From contig NZ_CP048265.1 of assembly GCF_019469205.1 (NCBI RefSeq), forward strand, positions 806,001 to 870,000: DNA of 64,000 bases, read 5' to 3'. This document shows, one piece after another, positions 10,700 to 20,258 of this stretch (position 1 is the first letter of the stretch; each line of letters opens with the position of its first letter). This stretch comes from Gilliamella sp. ESL0405. Its GTDB lineage: Bacteria; Pseudomonadota; Gammaproteobacteria; Enterobacterales; Orbaceae. The position numbers were made by a program, and so were the translations under genes. Under the pieces are notes generated by a model that searched no databases, was not told where the DNA came from, and saw only the letters and a list, made by a program, of their open reading frames with translations.

Positions 10700-11647
10700 A
10701 TGATTTTTAATAAAAGCCGTATTGTTATCAATATTGAACCTAACATTTTGCGTCATAAAATTGTTAAGCCTAAAACTCATTTAAACCTAAGCGATCATAA
10801 AGGGCAGGGGGAGTATTATTACCAATCGCCAGATGAGATTGAACAATTTGTCGCTGAATTACAAAACCAATACCCTAAACAGAGTAAATATGAACTAAAT
10901 CTTAGTGAAAGCTATGTACAGTCACAAACATTGACACTACCCGATGTTAAGCTCAACTCAAATGAACTGGCTTTATATATTGAAGCTTCAATGTATAAGT
11001 TGTTTGGGCGCTCAGCAAAAGAGTTTTTTTTTGATTATGTTTATTTTAGGCGCCCGAAAAATAGCGTTCAAGTAACAGTCTGTGAACGTAGTGATGTTAA
11101 TTATTGGATTGAATTGTTCGACAAAAATGAATTGAATCTGGTTTTTATCGGCTATGTTAATGACAATATTCGCTTCAATTTTTTACCATGGCGTCAAACT
11201 AAGTTAAGCAGGCACAAATTCCAGCTAACCCTGATGACTGTTTGCCTCATTGGCGTGCTTATCTGTCAATTTATCTTTTGGTGGATAAACGCGCAAACTC
11301 AACTAAATGATTATGAAGCTAAGCTGTCAAAGCAGCAACTTATCAAGCAACAGTATTTGGCAGAATTGTCAACTTACATACCCAATCCTTCACCAAGTCA
11401 ACGGCAAATTAAACAGTCGTTATTGACACTTTCCGAAAAGCTACCTGACATGGTTTGGTTGAATTCATATCAATATATCCCTCAAAATATTGCCATAACA
11501 GGACATAGCTTAAGTTATATTGAAATTATCCATTTTAATCAGGTGTTATTGCAGTTAGAAAATATAAGTAAAAGCCAAATAATAACTTTAACCAATCATG
11601 AAGATATGCTCTCATTTGAAATGGATATTAAACTAAATGATGAGTGA
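10700..11647 (+). CDS. HofM/HofN-like competence protein (PilM-PilN type fusion)
   Basis: The 315-residue protein opens the DNA-uptake operon. Residues 1 to about 170 look like a reduced PilM/HofM actin-like part. A single membrane helix (LTLMTVCLIGVLICQFIFWW, around residues 178-197) follows, then a coiled, periplasmic PilN/HofN-like part. In E. coli HofM (about 259 residues) and HofN are separate genes, so this looks like a fusion. Such proteins form the inner-membrane platform of type IV pilus-like DNA-uptake machines. The downstream gene overlaps the end by 11 bp. The domain split is judged by eye. Confidence 0.65.
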   Translation: MIFNKSRIVINIEPNILRHKIVKPKTHLNLSDHKGQGEYYYQSPDEIEQFVAELQNQYPKQSKYELNLSESYVQSQTLTLPDVKLNSNELALYIEASMYKLFGRSAKEFFFDYVYFRRPKNSVQVTVCERSDVNYWIELFDKNELNLVFIGYVNDNIRFNFLPWRQTKLSRHKFQLTLMTVCLIGVLICQFIFWWINAQTQLNDYEAKLSKQQLIKQQYLAELSTYIPNPSPSQRQIKQSLLTLSEKLPDMVWLNSYQYIPQNIAITGHSLSYIEIIHFNQVLLQLENISKSQIITLTNHEDMLSFEMDIKLNDE

Positions 11648-12110
11648 TTTTTTAAGTCGACCTATCTGGCAACAGTATTTAATCATCATTATGTTGTCAA
11701 TAACAGTGGTGTTAATAGGATATTTTTTATTTATTCAAGACATTAAGCAACAGATTGAACAACAAGCCAATTTATACCACGAAAAGAAAGCCGAAATAGA
11801 ATTATTAGAATCGAAATTACGGCGTTATCAAGCCAGCAAAGAGAGTTTATTAAGTCTTATTTCAGAAAATGAATTAGCTCTCGCTTTCGAGTCTAACCGA
11901 TTAAAATTAATTTCCTTTAAACGTTATCAAGCTGAATCGACGGTTAACTGGGACATACAATTACATGGTCAATTTGCTGACTTTATCAGCTTAATTTCAT
12001 CATTTGATGATAATTACTACTATTTAGATTTTCAGAATTTGAAAATTACCAATCAAGAAACTTATTTACAAATAACATTTACTTTATCATTTAAAGAGGA
12101 ATTAGAGTGA
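11637..12110 (+). CDS. hofO: HofO/PilO-like competence protein
   Basis: The 157-residue protein has one N-terminal membrane helix (YLIIIMLSITVVLIGYFLF) followed by a charged coiled-coil (QQIEQQANLYHEKKAEIELL) and a small C-terminal domain, the layout of PilO. It should pair with the PilN-like part of the preceding protein in the inner-membrane platform. It overlaps the gene before it by 11 bp and the gene after it by 4 bp, so translation is coupled. Assignment rests mainly on position in the operon and topology. Confidence 0.7.
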   Translation: MMSDFLSRPIWQQYLIIIMLSITVVLIGYFLFIQDIKQQIEQQANLYHEKKAEIELLESKLRRYQASKESLLSLISENELALAFESNRLKLISFKRYQAESTVNWDIQLHGQFADFISLISSFDDNYYYLDFQNLKITNQETYLQITFTLSFKEELE

Positions 12111-12475
12111 AGAGTAACGCATTTAAAATAGTATTGTTTCTATTTATAAATAGCTATGCAACCTTAGTCATTGCAGTTTTACGTGATCCCTTTCATCAAT
12201 CCGATCGATTAACCTGCCAAGCGCAAACTCAAATGCTAATTAGTCAAATACAAGATTGGCAGTTTATTGGTATGGTCCAGCAATCAAATAATCAATATCG
12301 ACAGATCTGGTTAACTAAAGACAACCAGTGGCTAGCTATAACTGACAATCTGATCCCCAATGAACTTTTTCCATGGTCAATTGAATCTTTGCAACATAAT
12401 AAGATTTTTTGGCAAGCTCAGCTAGCTCATTATTGTCCCGATAAGGTGACATGGATCATGCCGATTCATAAATAA
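12107..12475 (+). CDS. hofP: HofP/PilP-like competence protein
   Basis: A short 122-residue protein with an N-terminal hydrophobic segment (signal or anchor) ending near Ala24, then DPFHQSDRLTCQAQTQ. The DPF after the signal and a small beta-rich domain with DWQFIGMVQQSNN fit PilP/HofP, which links the inner-membrane platform to the secretin. It is coupled to its neighbours: 4-bp overlap upstream and a TAATG overlap with hofQ. Confidence 0.68.
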   Translation: MKSNAFKIVLFLFINSYATLVIAVLRDPFHQSDRLTCQAQTQMLISQIQDWQFIGMVQQSNNQYRQIWLTKDNQWLAITDNLIPNELFPWSIESLQHNKIFWQAQLAHYCPDKVTWIMPIHK

Positions 12476-13800
12476 TGTTTTATTTATCAGCTAAAAGGTT
12501 TATAGAAATGGTTAATTTCAGGTCAATATTGAAAAGTGTTATCTCAAAATTCTTTATGATTTCACTTTTTTTCTTATTTAGCATACCGCTTAGTTTGGCA
12601 CAAACCGAGCTTCCCCTTGATGAGCAACAAAACAACTTAATTTCAATCAACTTTTATCAAACTGATGTTGCAATTATCTTGCAAGCTTTGGCTGACAATA
12701 AACAGTTGAATTTAGTGTTGGATGATGATGTATCAATTAAACAAACAATCAAACTACAAAATATTGATTGGCAAAGAGCGTTAGATATTGTTTTACATTC
12801 GGCTAAGTTACAAGCTCAAATAGAAGATAATATTTTATTTGTATCAAAAGCGGTTGACCCTCAGATTTTGTTAGAAAGACAACAACAAGAGCTGAAAGAA
12901 CAACAGTTAAAACAACCATTAGAGATAATGTCTATTGCCGTAAATCATGCGCAACCAATGACTTTAATTGAAGCAATAGAACAGCAAGAATTATTGTCAC
13001 CACGAGGCAAAGTCGTTATTGATAAAAGAACGAATTCACTGATTATTACTGATATAACTGAACGTTTTGAAGGTATAAAAAAATTGGTAAAAGCGTTTGA
13101 TAAACCCATTTCTCAAGTTCATATATCAGCGCATATTGTGACAATGAGTGAAGAGAGCATGAATGAATTAGGAATTAAATGGGGATATTCGGGTGGATCT
13201 TCGCTGGGTTTAAATAAGTTTGATGTCGGGCTTGATGTAGCAAGTGCAACTTCTACCGTGGGATTTAATTTAGCTAAACTTTCAAGCGGTTTACTCAACT
13301 TAGAGCTATCTGCCTTAGAGGCTGAAAATCAGCTAGAAATTATTGCTAGCCCAAACTTACTCACAGCCAATCAAAATACAGCATCCATTAAACAAGGAAC
13401 GGATATTCCTTATGAAGTATCAAGTGGTAGTAATGGGGCAACATCAATTGAATTTAAACAAGCGGTTTTAGGTTTAGAAGTAACACCGAAAATTATTGCC
13501 GATGATAAAATGATTTTAGATCTTTTCATTACCCAAAATACAGCAGGGCAATCGATAAAAAGGCGAGATGGTGGCGAAGCATTAGCAATTGAAACGCAAG
13601 AAATCAAAACTCAAGTAATGGTAAAAAGTGGTGAAACAGTTGTGTTAGGCGGAATTTTTCAGCAGATTAATAACAGTCATACCCGTAAGGTGCCTGGAGT
13701 AAGTAAACTGCCTATAATTGGTAATTTATTCAATAATAAAAGTAAAAAGCAGCAAAAAAGAGAATTAGTTATCTTTATAACACCACAATTAGTTGAGTAA
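12475..13800 (+). CDS. hofQ: HofQ/ComE secretin for DNA uptake
   Basis: The 441-residue protein is an outer-membrane secretin of the size of HofQ/ComE. It has an N-terminal signal region, a secretin N0 domain (INFYQTDVAIILQALADNKQLNLVLDDDV), an N1 domain (GKVVIDKRTNSLIITD) and a C-terminal secretin domain ending KLPIIGNLFNNKSKKQQKR then LVIFITPQLVE. It forms the pore through which DNA enters. The annotated ATG overlaps the hofP stop; a later in-frame ATG at 12508 would give a more normal signal peptide. Presence of the whole hof set suggests competence or remnants of it. Confidence 0.92.
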   Translation: MFYLSAKRFIEMVNFRSILKSVISKFFMISLFFLFSIPLSLAQTELPLDEQQNNLISINFYQTDVAIILQALADNKQLNLVLDDDVSIKQTIKLQNIDWQRALDIVLHSAKLQAQIEDNILFVSKAVDPQILLERQQQELKEQQLKQPLEIMSIAVNHAQPMTLIEAIEQQELLSPRGKVVIDKRTNSLIITDITERFEGIKKLVKAFDKPISQVHISAHIVTMSEESMNELGIKWGYSGGSSLGLNKFDVGLDVASATSTVGFNLAKLSSGLLNLELSALEAENQLEIIASPNLLTANQNTASIKQGTDIPYEVSSGSNGATSIEFKQAVLGLEVTPKIIADDKMILDLFITQNTAGQSIKRRDGGEALAIETQEIKTQVMVKSGETVVLGGIFQQINNSHTRKVPGVSKLPIIGNLFNNKSKKQQKRELVIFITPQLVE

Positions 13801-13925
13801 ATCTCAGCAGAGTTGTATCATAATCAATCTCATTTTTACCGTTTTACTTTGATTTACTTTTATATTGCTTCAAAGTACAGTTTTATCGGTAGGATTTCAA
13901 TTGATTACCAAAGTAGAGAAATATT

Positions 13926-14732
13926 ATGTTTCGTGTTGTAGCTTCTGATTTAGATGGCACATTATTAACTCCTGAGCATAGCTTATCACCTTATACGAAA
14001 AAGATTCTTCAAGCATTACGCAATAAGGATATTCATTTTGTTTTTGCAACAGGCCGGCATCATATTGATGTTGCTCAAATGCGAGAAAATATGGAAATTG
14101 ATGCCTTTATGATAACTTCTAATGGTGCCAGAGTTCATGATAGTGCAGGTAATTTAATCGTCAGCCATAGTATTGAGCCAAGTATCGCAAGTGAACTTGC
14201 TAAAGAGTGTGTTGATGATCCATTAGTTTACACACATATTTATCATGGAGACAATTGGTTGATCAATAAGGAAGATGAGTTTTCATTGAGTTTTCATAGA
14301 GATACTCATTTTACTTATCAGTTTTTTAATCCACATGATTTTGATACCAATGATATTGCGAAAATTTATTTTACCACTACTGATGATGCTTTATATCCTC
14401 ACTTAGTGAAGTTAAAAAATCGAATAGAGCAAAAATTTGGTAATAAAGTAAGTACCGCATTTTCTACACTCAACTGCCTTGAAGTTATGGCTGAAAATGT
14501 TTCTAAAGGTAGTGCATTAAAACAAGTTGTTGAAAAATTAGGTTTTACCCTTAATGATAGCATTGCATTTGGTGACGGTATGAATGACTATGAAATGTTA
14601 AAAATGGCCGGTAAGGGATGTATTATGAAAGACGGTAGTTCAGAGTTAAAATCTTTATTACCAACTCATGAAGTTATTGGCTCAAATGCTGATGATGCTG
14701 TGCCACATTACTTGGAAAAGCTATTTTTATAA
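13926..14732 (+). CDS. yigL: HAD phosphatase YigL
   Basis: The 268-residue protein is a Cof-type HAD phosphatase with the nucleophile motif DLDGTLL, motif II in TSNGARVHD, the conserved Lys in VSKGSALK and motif IV GDGMNDYEML. Large stretches agree with E. coli YigL, including FVFATGRHHIDV and the end SNADDAVPHYLEKL. YigL dephosphorylates pyridoxal phosphate and sugar phosphates in the cytoplasm. It is followed by tusA after 20 bp. Confidence 0.93.
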   Translation: MFRVVASDLDGTLLTPEHSLSPYTKKILQALRNKDIHFVFATGRHHIDVAQMRENMEIDAFMITSNGARVHDSAGNLIVSHSIEPSIASELAKECVDDPLVYTHIYHGDNWLINKEDEFSLSFHRDTHFTYQFFNPHDFDTNDIAKIYFTTTDDALYPHLVKLKNRIEQKFGNKVSTAFSTLNCLEVMAENVSKGSALKQVVEKLGFTLNDSIAFGDGMNDYEMLKMAGKGCIMKDGSSELKSLLPTHEVIGSNADDAVPHYLEKLFL

Positions 14733-14752
14733 ATAATTAAGCAAAGTTATAA

Positions 14753-14986
14753 ATGATGAAATTTGATAAAGAGCTTAATACATTGGGCTTACGTTGCCCC
14801 GAACCAATCATGTTGGTCCGCAAAACAATTAGAGAGCTTGCTGTTGGGCAAGTTCTCTATGTTATTGCGGATGATTTAGCAACGACTCGTGATATTCCTA
14901 GTTTTTGTCGACATATGGATCATGAGTTAATCAATTCACAAATCGAAACAAAACCTTTCCAATATTGGATAAAAAAATCACAATAG
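14753..14986 (+). CDS. tusA: Sulfur-carrier protein TusA
   Basis: The 77-residue protein has the TusA core [17 protein letters not shown] with the sulfur-accepting Cys in the RCPEP motif, then [14 protein letters not shown]. TusA takes persulfide sulfur from IscS and passes it on for 2-thiolation of tRNA wobble uridines. It lies close behind yigL and may be cotranscribed. Two ATG codons lie in tandem at the start. Confidence 0.95.
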   Translation: MMKFDKELNTLGLRCPEPIMLVRKTIRELAVGQVLYVIADDLATTRDIPSFCRHMDHELINSQIETKPFQYWIKKSQ

Positions 14987-15019
14987 TTGTTATCAATTAA
15001 AAATTGAAACGCTATCTGT

Positions 15020-15424
15020 TTAACTTAAATCAATGATATTTAAATGGTAATGCAACGTTCGCCAATCATTAGGCATTAAGTTATCAACCATTAAAAAAAG
15101 TGTATGCCTTTTACCGTCATGGCGGGATTTTAAATTTAAAATGATCACATAACGAAACAGTAGGGGCTTACGCATTATATGCCAGCGTTGATTATGCCAG
15201 TAAATTTGGTGTATATAATCAAAAAGTGCTAATTCTCCTTTGATCGTCCTAAAGTAACAAATACTACGCCACCATTGAGTAATTAATAGAAGTACAATGA
15301 CAAACGTATAGGCATTAAGAGCGGTATTTGCAAATATTATTAAACTAGCGCAGGTTAATAAACAATAAAATGCAGTACTCATATATATCTGTAAGTAAGA
15401 GATATTAAGTTGTGTGCTCCACAT
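15020..15424 (-). CDS. ygfX: YgfX/CptA-like membrane protein
   Basis: The 134-residue protein has two closely spaced membrane helices near the N-terminus, an Arg-rich turn (QWWRSICYFRTIKGELALFD), a WHNQRWHI strand and an end PNDWRTLHYHL that resembles the MDEAEWRDLRRIL end of E. coli YgfX. YgfX (CptA) is an inner-membrane protein normally encoded beside sdhE (cptB), with which it has been described as a toxin-antitoxin-like pair. No sdhE is visible here. The call rests on weak but ordered similarity. Confidence 0.62.
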   Translation of the reverse strand: MWSTQLNISYLQIYMSTAFYCLLTCASLIIFANTALNAYTFVIVLLLITQWWRSICYFRTIKGELALFDYIHQIYWHNQRWHIMRKPLLFRYVIILNLKSRHDGKRHTLFLMVDNLMPNDWRTLHYHLNIIDLS

Positions 15425-15794
15425 AATCGAAATTCAAAAGACTAATAAAATGGAATGATGTCAGATAATTTTAAGAAATTTTTTAATATCAATAAATATT
15501 GTGAGATAATACGCAGAAACGAGTTACTTTTTAACTTGATGATATTTAAGCGCTACCAAAGCATAACTGCTTTAATTGTGTAAAGCAAGTAACCTGTTTA
15601 CCGACGTTACCTTTATAACCTCAATGTCTTGAACAGGTGTAAATATTTGTCATGATTAAAATAATAATTACTCGTTTTTATTTTGCGTCTTTTATCATAA
15701 CTAGTATATACTCGTCGTTTAAAAATATATAAAGCAATATAAAATAGATACTTGTACTATTTTTGAAATAAAATCAATTGGATAGGAATATTTT
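15425..15794. other. Intergenic region upstream of mrcA
   Basis: This 370-bp AT-rich gap separates the divergent ygfX and mrcA genes. It should carry both promoters. I see no open frame or clear RNA structure. An AT-rich stretch with a GGATAGGAAT ribosome site lies directly before the mrcA start. Confidence 0.5.
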
Positions 15795-18332
15795 GTGATA
15801 TTACTTAAAATCTTGAAATTTTTTCTGAAAATTTTCTTCGCGCTATTTATTTGTGGCTTAATAATAGGCATAGCTGGGTATGCTTATTATTCCAAAGATT
15901 TACCGGATGTAGCTACCTTAAAAGACGTAAAATTACAAACTCCAATGCAAGTGTTAAGTAAAGACGGAGAATTAATTGCTATTTTTGGTGAACGTCGCCG
16001 AACGCCTTTACAGTATAACCAAATTCCTCCACAAGTTGTAAATGCGGTTATTGCAACTGAGGATGCACGTTTTAATGAGCATTTCGGTATCGATCCTATT
16101 GGTATTATGCGAGCTATGTACATTGGGGTAACCCAACATGGCTTTTCACAAGGTGGAAGTACGATAACTCAACAAGTTGCGAAAAATTTCTTCCTAACGC
16201 CTGAAAAAAGTATTGCCCGTAAAGTTAAAGAAATGATTTTAGCTATACGTATGGAAAAAGAATTATCCAAAGAAGAGATCATGACGTTGTATTTAAACAT
16301 GATTAATTTTGGATCTCGAGCATATGGTGTTGGGGCAGCGTCTTATACATTTTTTGGTAAAACACCTGATCAGCTTACTGTTGATGAAGCAGCGTTGCTT
16401 GCAGGGCTACCTAATGCACCATCTGCTTTCAATCCAATTGCGCACCCAGAACGTGCCTTAACAAGACGTAATTGGGTATTAGGGCGAATGTTAGATCAAT
16501 CTTACATTACTCAAGCTGAATATGATGAAGCAATTAAAAAACCTTTAAACGTAAGTTATCATGAACCTCAAATTGAATTTTCCGCTCCTTATGTCGCTGA
16601 AATGGCAAGACAATTTATGTATGACAAATTTGGGGAGAATGCTTATACAGATGGTTATAAAGTTTATACAACGATCTCCAAAACCGACCAAGTAGCAGCT
16701 AACGAAGCTGTACAAAAACATATCGTTGATTACGATATTCGACACGGTTATCGTGGGCCAGAAAAAGAGTTATGGCAAAAAAATGAAACACCATGGAATG
16801 CTGAGCAAATTCAAGCTATTTTAAATAAATACCCTTGTCATGTTGGTATGTGTCCTGCAGTTGTCACCGAATCTAATGATACACAAGCAACGGCAGTTTT
16901 GACGGATAAAAGTAATATCACCATTAACTTTCAAGGAATGAAGTGGGCACGACGTTTTATTAGTGATACACGACAAGGCGCATCACCTAAAAAAGTCACT
17001 GATGTGTTAAAAGCAGGCCAACTTATTTGGGTTAAAAAAAATAACGATATTTGGGAACTGGCGCAAATACCAGCGGTTAATGCGGCATTGGTTTCATTAG
17101 ATTCTGATAATGGTGCAATTAAAGCGATTGTTGGTGGGTATGATTTTAATCTCAGTAAATTCAATCGTGCTACACAAGCTCTTCGTCAGTTAGGTTCTAA
17201 CATTAAACCTTTCATCTATACTTCAGCGTTAGAACAAGGCTTAACAATGGCAACATTGCTTAATGATGCGCCAATTGTTAGAACAACCGGAAGTGTAACT
17301 TGGCGCCCTAAAAATTCACCACCAACTTATGCCGGTCCACTGCGTATGCGAATTGGTTTAGGCATGTCTAAAAATGTAATGATGGTTAGAGCATTACGAG
17401 CAGTTGGACTTAATTATGCGGCAACTTATTTAGAGCGTTTTGGATTTCCTAAAGAAAATATTTCATACAATGAATCGTTAGCTTTAGGTTCAGCATCCTT
17501 TACGCCATTACAAGTTGCTAGGGCATATTCGGTCATTGTTAATGGTGGTTACTTAATCAAACCATATTTAATTGAACGAATAGAATACGACGATCGTAAT
17601 GACGTGATTTATCAGCATCAACCACTCATTGCTTGTCATGATTGTGATAATGATGATATCGCAATTGGAACAATGCCTGTATCGTTAGATAATGTTGAAA
17701 ATGAATCAAATGAATCTGGCAACGAGGAACCTGAACAAGCGAACCTTAATCCAGAAGATAATCTTATTTTACCTGATATTAATGGTGAAAATTCAACAAA
17801 TGTTACACCAAAATATGCACCGCACACTGTTAACAGTGGAATAGCCTTTATTATGAAAGATGGCCTGCGCTCAATTGTATTTGGTGGCTCAGATTGGAAT
17901 GGCACAGCTTGGCGGGTAAAAGCATTAGGTAGAAAAGATGTCGGTGGTAAAACCGGTACAACAAATGCTTCAAAAGACGTTTGGTTTTCTGGATTCGGTG
18001 GCAATATTGTGACAACTGTTTGGATGGGCTTTGATGATCATCGCCGCGAACTAGGGCGCACATATCGTGCTGAAGCCGGTGCAGTGACCGCTAATCCTGT
18101 ATGGGTTGATTATATGAAAGTTGCGCTACAAGATGTTCCAGTTGTGCAAGATAAGCAACCTGCTAATGTTGTTAGCGTCACTATTGATCAACGAACAGGA
18201 TTATTACCACAATCTGGTTCCAAAACGATGTCTGAGTACTTTATAAAAGGTACTGAGCCAACTACTTATGCAACACAAGAAGTGGGTACCAGTGTCACTG
18301 ATTCACAAGGCGGTACAACGGAACTATTCTAA
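15795..18332 (+). CDS. mrcA: Penicillin-binding protein 1A
   Basis: The 845-residue bifunctional peptidoglycan synthase starts at a GTG with an N-terminal membrane anchor (about residues 10-30). The glycosyltransferase domain has EDARFNEHFGID and GGSTITQQVAKNFFL. The transpeptidase domain has the active-site Ser in GSNIKPF, the SxN motif in GMSKNVMMV and KTGTT. An acidic insert (NVENESNESGNEEPEQ) lies between the SxN and KTG motifs. It polymerises and cross-links peptidoglycan at the inner membrane. Length matches E. coli PBP1A. Confidence 0.96.
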   Translation: MILLKILKFFLKIFFALFICGLIIGIAGYAYYSKDLPDVATLKDVKLQTPMQVLSKDGELIAIFGERRRTPLQYNQIPPQVVNAVIATEDARFNEHFGIDPIGIMRAMYIGVTQHGFSQGGSTITQQVAKNFFLTPEKSIARKVKEMILAIRMEKELSKEEIMTLYLNMINFGSRAYGVGAASYTFFGKTPDQLTVDEAALLAGLPNAPSAFNPIAHPERALTRRNWVLGRMLDQSYITQAEYDEAIKKPLNVSYHEPQIEFSAPYVAEMARQFMYDKFGENAYTDGYKVYTTISKTDQVAANEAVQKHIVDYDIRHGYRGPEKELWQKNETPWNAEQIQAILNKYPCHVGMCPAVVTESNDTQATAVLTDKSNITINFQGMKWARRFISDTRQGASPKKVTDVLKAGQLIWVKKNNDIWELAQIPAVNAALVSLDSDNGAIKAIVGGYDFNLSKFNRATQALRQLGSNIKPFIYTSALEQGLTMATLLNDAPIVRTTGSVTWRPKNSPPTYAGPLRMRIGLGMSKNVMMVRALRAVGLNYAATYLERFGFPKENISYNESLALGSASFTPLQVARAYSVIVNGGYLIKPYLIERIEYDDRNDVIYQHQPLIACHDCDNDDIAIGTMPVSLDNVENESNESGNEEPEQANLNPEDNLILPDINGENSTNVTPKYAPHTVNSGIAFIMKDGLRSIVFGGSDWNGTAWRVKALGRKDVGGKTGTTNASKDVWFSGFGGNIVTTVWMGFDDHRRELGRTYRAEAGAVTANPVWVDYMKVALQDVPVVQDKQPANVVSVTIDQRTGLLPQSGSKTMSEYFIKGTEPTTYATQEVGTSVTDSQGGTTELF

Positions 18333-18345
18333 TCAAGGGTACAAT

Positions 18346-18909
18346 ATGAATGGTTTTATAAGAATCATTGCTGGAAAATGGCGTGGACGCAAATTATCAG
18401 TACTGGACAAACAGGGTTTGCGTCCAACAACAGATCGTGTCAAAGAAACTTTGTTTAATTGGTTAATGCCTGTTATGCATGATAGTGAATGTTTAGATTG
18501 CTTTTCAGGAAGTGGCTCTCTGGGCTTTGAAGCTGCTTCTCGAGGCGCTAAAAATGTCACTATGCTGGAAAAAGATAAGCAAGTTGCCAATCAATTAATT
18601 AAAAACAAACAGCTTGTTGTTGCGGAAGGTATAGAAGTTTTTCATACTGATACGTTACTTTGGCTCTCGAAGCCAGCACACAAGAAATTTGATATAGTAT
18701 TTATTGATCCGCCGTTTCATCAATCATTAGTCGCCACAACAATTAGTCAATTGGAGGATAATGATTGGCTTAATGATAATAGTTATATTTATATTGAGGC
18801 TGAAATTGGGTTAAACTTGTTAAACAAGATTCCGAGTAATTGGCATCTACACCGAGAAAAAACAGCTGGTCAGGTTCATAGTTATCTTTTTATTAGAGAA
18901 AACAGTTAA
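18346..18909 (+). CDS. rsmD: 16S rRNA (guanine966-N2)-methyltransferase
   Basis: About 187 residues starting MNGFIRIIAGKWRGRKL, with the family hallmarks GLRPTTDRVKETLFNWL, the SAM-binding CFSGSGSLGFEAASRGA and the catalytic DPPF in VFIDPPFHQSL. RsmD methylates N2 of G966 in 16S rRNA during 30S assembly. I set the start at 18346, behind AAGGG and just after mrcA ends; the longer open frame reaching back into mrcA is not needed. The yhhL-like gene follows after 1 bp, as in E. coli. Confidence 0.94.
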   Translation: MNGFIRIIAGKWRGRKLSVLDKQGLRPTTDRVKETLFNWLMPVMHDSECLDCFSGSGSLGFEAASRGAKNVTMLEKDKQVANQLIKNKQLVVAEGIEVFHTDTLLWLSKPAHKKFDIVFIDPPFHQSLVATTISQLEDNDWLNDNSYIYIEAEIGLNLLNKIPSNWHLHREKTAGQVHSYLFIRENS

Positions 18910-18910
18910 T

Positions 18911-19168
18911 ATGTTTATATTTGTTGGTAAAGTTATCTACGCTTTCATGTGGTTATTTTTATTATTCAATTTGATCTTCCCTTATCCAAAACCTGCAAAT
19001 GTTGTTGCCTATGTTGGCTTAGCGGCTTTTGTTATTATTCATGGTTTACAAGCATTGATTTTGCAGACAACAATGACTAATCAAGAAAAACAAGAGGACA
19101 AATTTAAAGCAGTTAGACTTTTTATTTTTGGTGTTTTTGAAACACTTAGCTGGAAAAATAAAAAATAG
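18911..19168 (+). CDS. yhhL: DUF1145 membrane protein YhhL
   Basis: A small 85-residue protein with two to three membrane segments and a conserved PKPANVVAYVGLAAFVIIHGLQ stretch broken by charged ends. Size, topology and position directly after rsmD match E. coli yhhL (DUF1145), a protein of unknown function. The start lies one base after the rsmD stop, so the two are cotranscribed. Confidence 0.85.
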   Translation: MFIFVGKVIYAFMWLFLLFNLIFPYPKPANVVAYVGLAAFVIIHGLQALILQTTMTNQEKQEDKFKAVRLFIFGVFETLSWKNKK

Positions 19169-19239
19169 TGCAGAAAAGAGGTTGCTAGTTATCAAAATTT
19201 TTGTATAATGCACACCTCTTCTTTCGAAGAGTTCAATAA

Positions 19240-19315
19240 GCGGGAATAGCTCAGTTGGTAGAGCGCAACCTTGCCAAGGTTGAGGTCGCGAGTTCGAACC
19301 TCGTTTCCCGCTCCA
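19240..19315 (+). tRNA. tRNA-Gly (anticodon GCC)
   Basis: A 76-nt cloverleaf: acceptor GCGGGAA paired with TTCCCGC, anticodon loop TTGCCAA, T-loop GTTCGAA and an encoded TCCA end. It is the last clearly ancestral feature before the accessory region begins; a promoter-like TTGTATAATG lies just upstream. Confidence 0.96.
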
Positions 19316-19625
19316 ATATTACTTCGAGTATAGTCCTTTAAAGTCTACAAAAATTAAAATTTAAAAATGATATTACGTTTTCAATTTCCAATATAACAGA
19401 GTAATCCAGTCGTATTCGATCTTTAAATTTTTTAATCAGCTTCAATATCATAAATCTGATTCTTTTGTCCTGCATTATTAATCAAACATCAATAACAATA
19501 CTGTTGCTAACGGTAACATTTCCTTTTGAGTTAATTTCACGTAAATCTTTATCAAAAGTAAAACAATTTAAATTATAAGAAAGTAGACGAATAACCCTAG
19601 GAGAGCTTAATGAACTGTATAATCA
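19316..19625. other. Intergenic region at the start of the accessory zone
   Basis: About 310 bp of AT-rich DNA between tRNA-Gly and the peroxiredoxin-like gene. On the minus strand a short open stretch could encode DKDLREINSKGNVTVSNS before a stop, which may be a scrap of a lost gene, but there is no start or family match I can name. No repeat of the tRNA-Gly 3' end is seen. Confidence 0.35.
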
Positions 19626-20258
19626 TTATTTAAATTGAATATCGCAGACATCAGCTCTTTCCATATAGTTTGCATCAACCGAAGCAAAGATAATCTTCTT
19701 GTTTTGATCAATTACATAAGTTGCAGGAATAGGTAACTTATAAGTATTATCATTATTAAATATTTCTAAATCTGCACCTACACTCTTATAAAGATCTCTG
19801 ACGTTTTCAGGAAGTACGAATACAAGTCCATATTTTTCAGCAATCTTATTACCTTGATCACATAGTATCTTAAATTGAAGATCATTTTGTTTAGAAACTT
19901 GAGAATTGTAATTAACTGTTTGAGGTGAAACGGCAATAACTGTACTGCTATTTATTTTATCGTTGTTTATAGCCTCTTGATAATGTCTTAATTCTGCTAT
20001 ACAAAATGGACACCAGTTACCCCGGAAAAAACTAAGTATTACCAGATGATCTTTCAAGACATCATAAAGCGAAACAGGTAAACCGTTTGTATCAAGTAAA
20101 GTAAAATCTGGAGCAATATCTCCTACTTTAAGTGCGTTAGTTTCTAATTTTTGTGCTAGAAGTTCTTGTAGTGATTTTCCGAAGATATTTAAAATATCTC
20201 TAGGTAATTGTTGCGCCATTTCTTCTTGAATATGTTTAAATTTTTCATTTAATTTCAT
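19626..20258 (-). CDS. Peroxiredoxin-like AhpC/TSA-family protein
   Basis: The 210-residue protein has a thioredoxin fold with VGDIAPDFTLLDTNGLPVSL followed by the redox motif FFRGNWCPFCIAEL, a CxxC in place of the single Cys of classic peroxiredoxins. An N-terminal helical extension of about 45 residues is typical of this peroxiredoxin-like subfamily. It probably reduces peroxides or disulfides in the cytoplasm, as no signal peptide is seen. A MarR-family gene lies next upstream on the same strand, 419 bp away. Substrate unknown. Confidence 0.82.
   Translation of the reverse strand: MKLNEKFKHIQEEMAQQLPRDILNIFGKSLQELLAQKLETNALKVGDIAPDFTLLDTNGLPVSLYDVLKDHLVILSFFRGNWCPFCIAELRHYQEAINNDKINSSTVIAVSPQTVNYNSQVSKQNDLQFKILCDQGNKIAEKYGLVFVLPENVRDLYKSVGADLEIFNNDNTYKLPIPATYVIDQNKKIIFASVDANYMERADVCDIQFK

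Noticed and set aside
19240-19315. tRNA-Gly as the integration site of the island
   Set aside because: I found no second copy of its 3' end near the right flank, and the ICE-type fragment found there is of tRNA-Lys.
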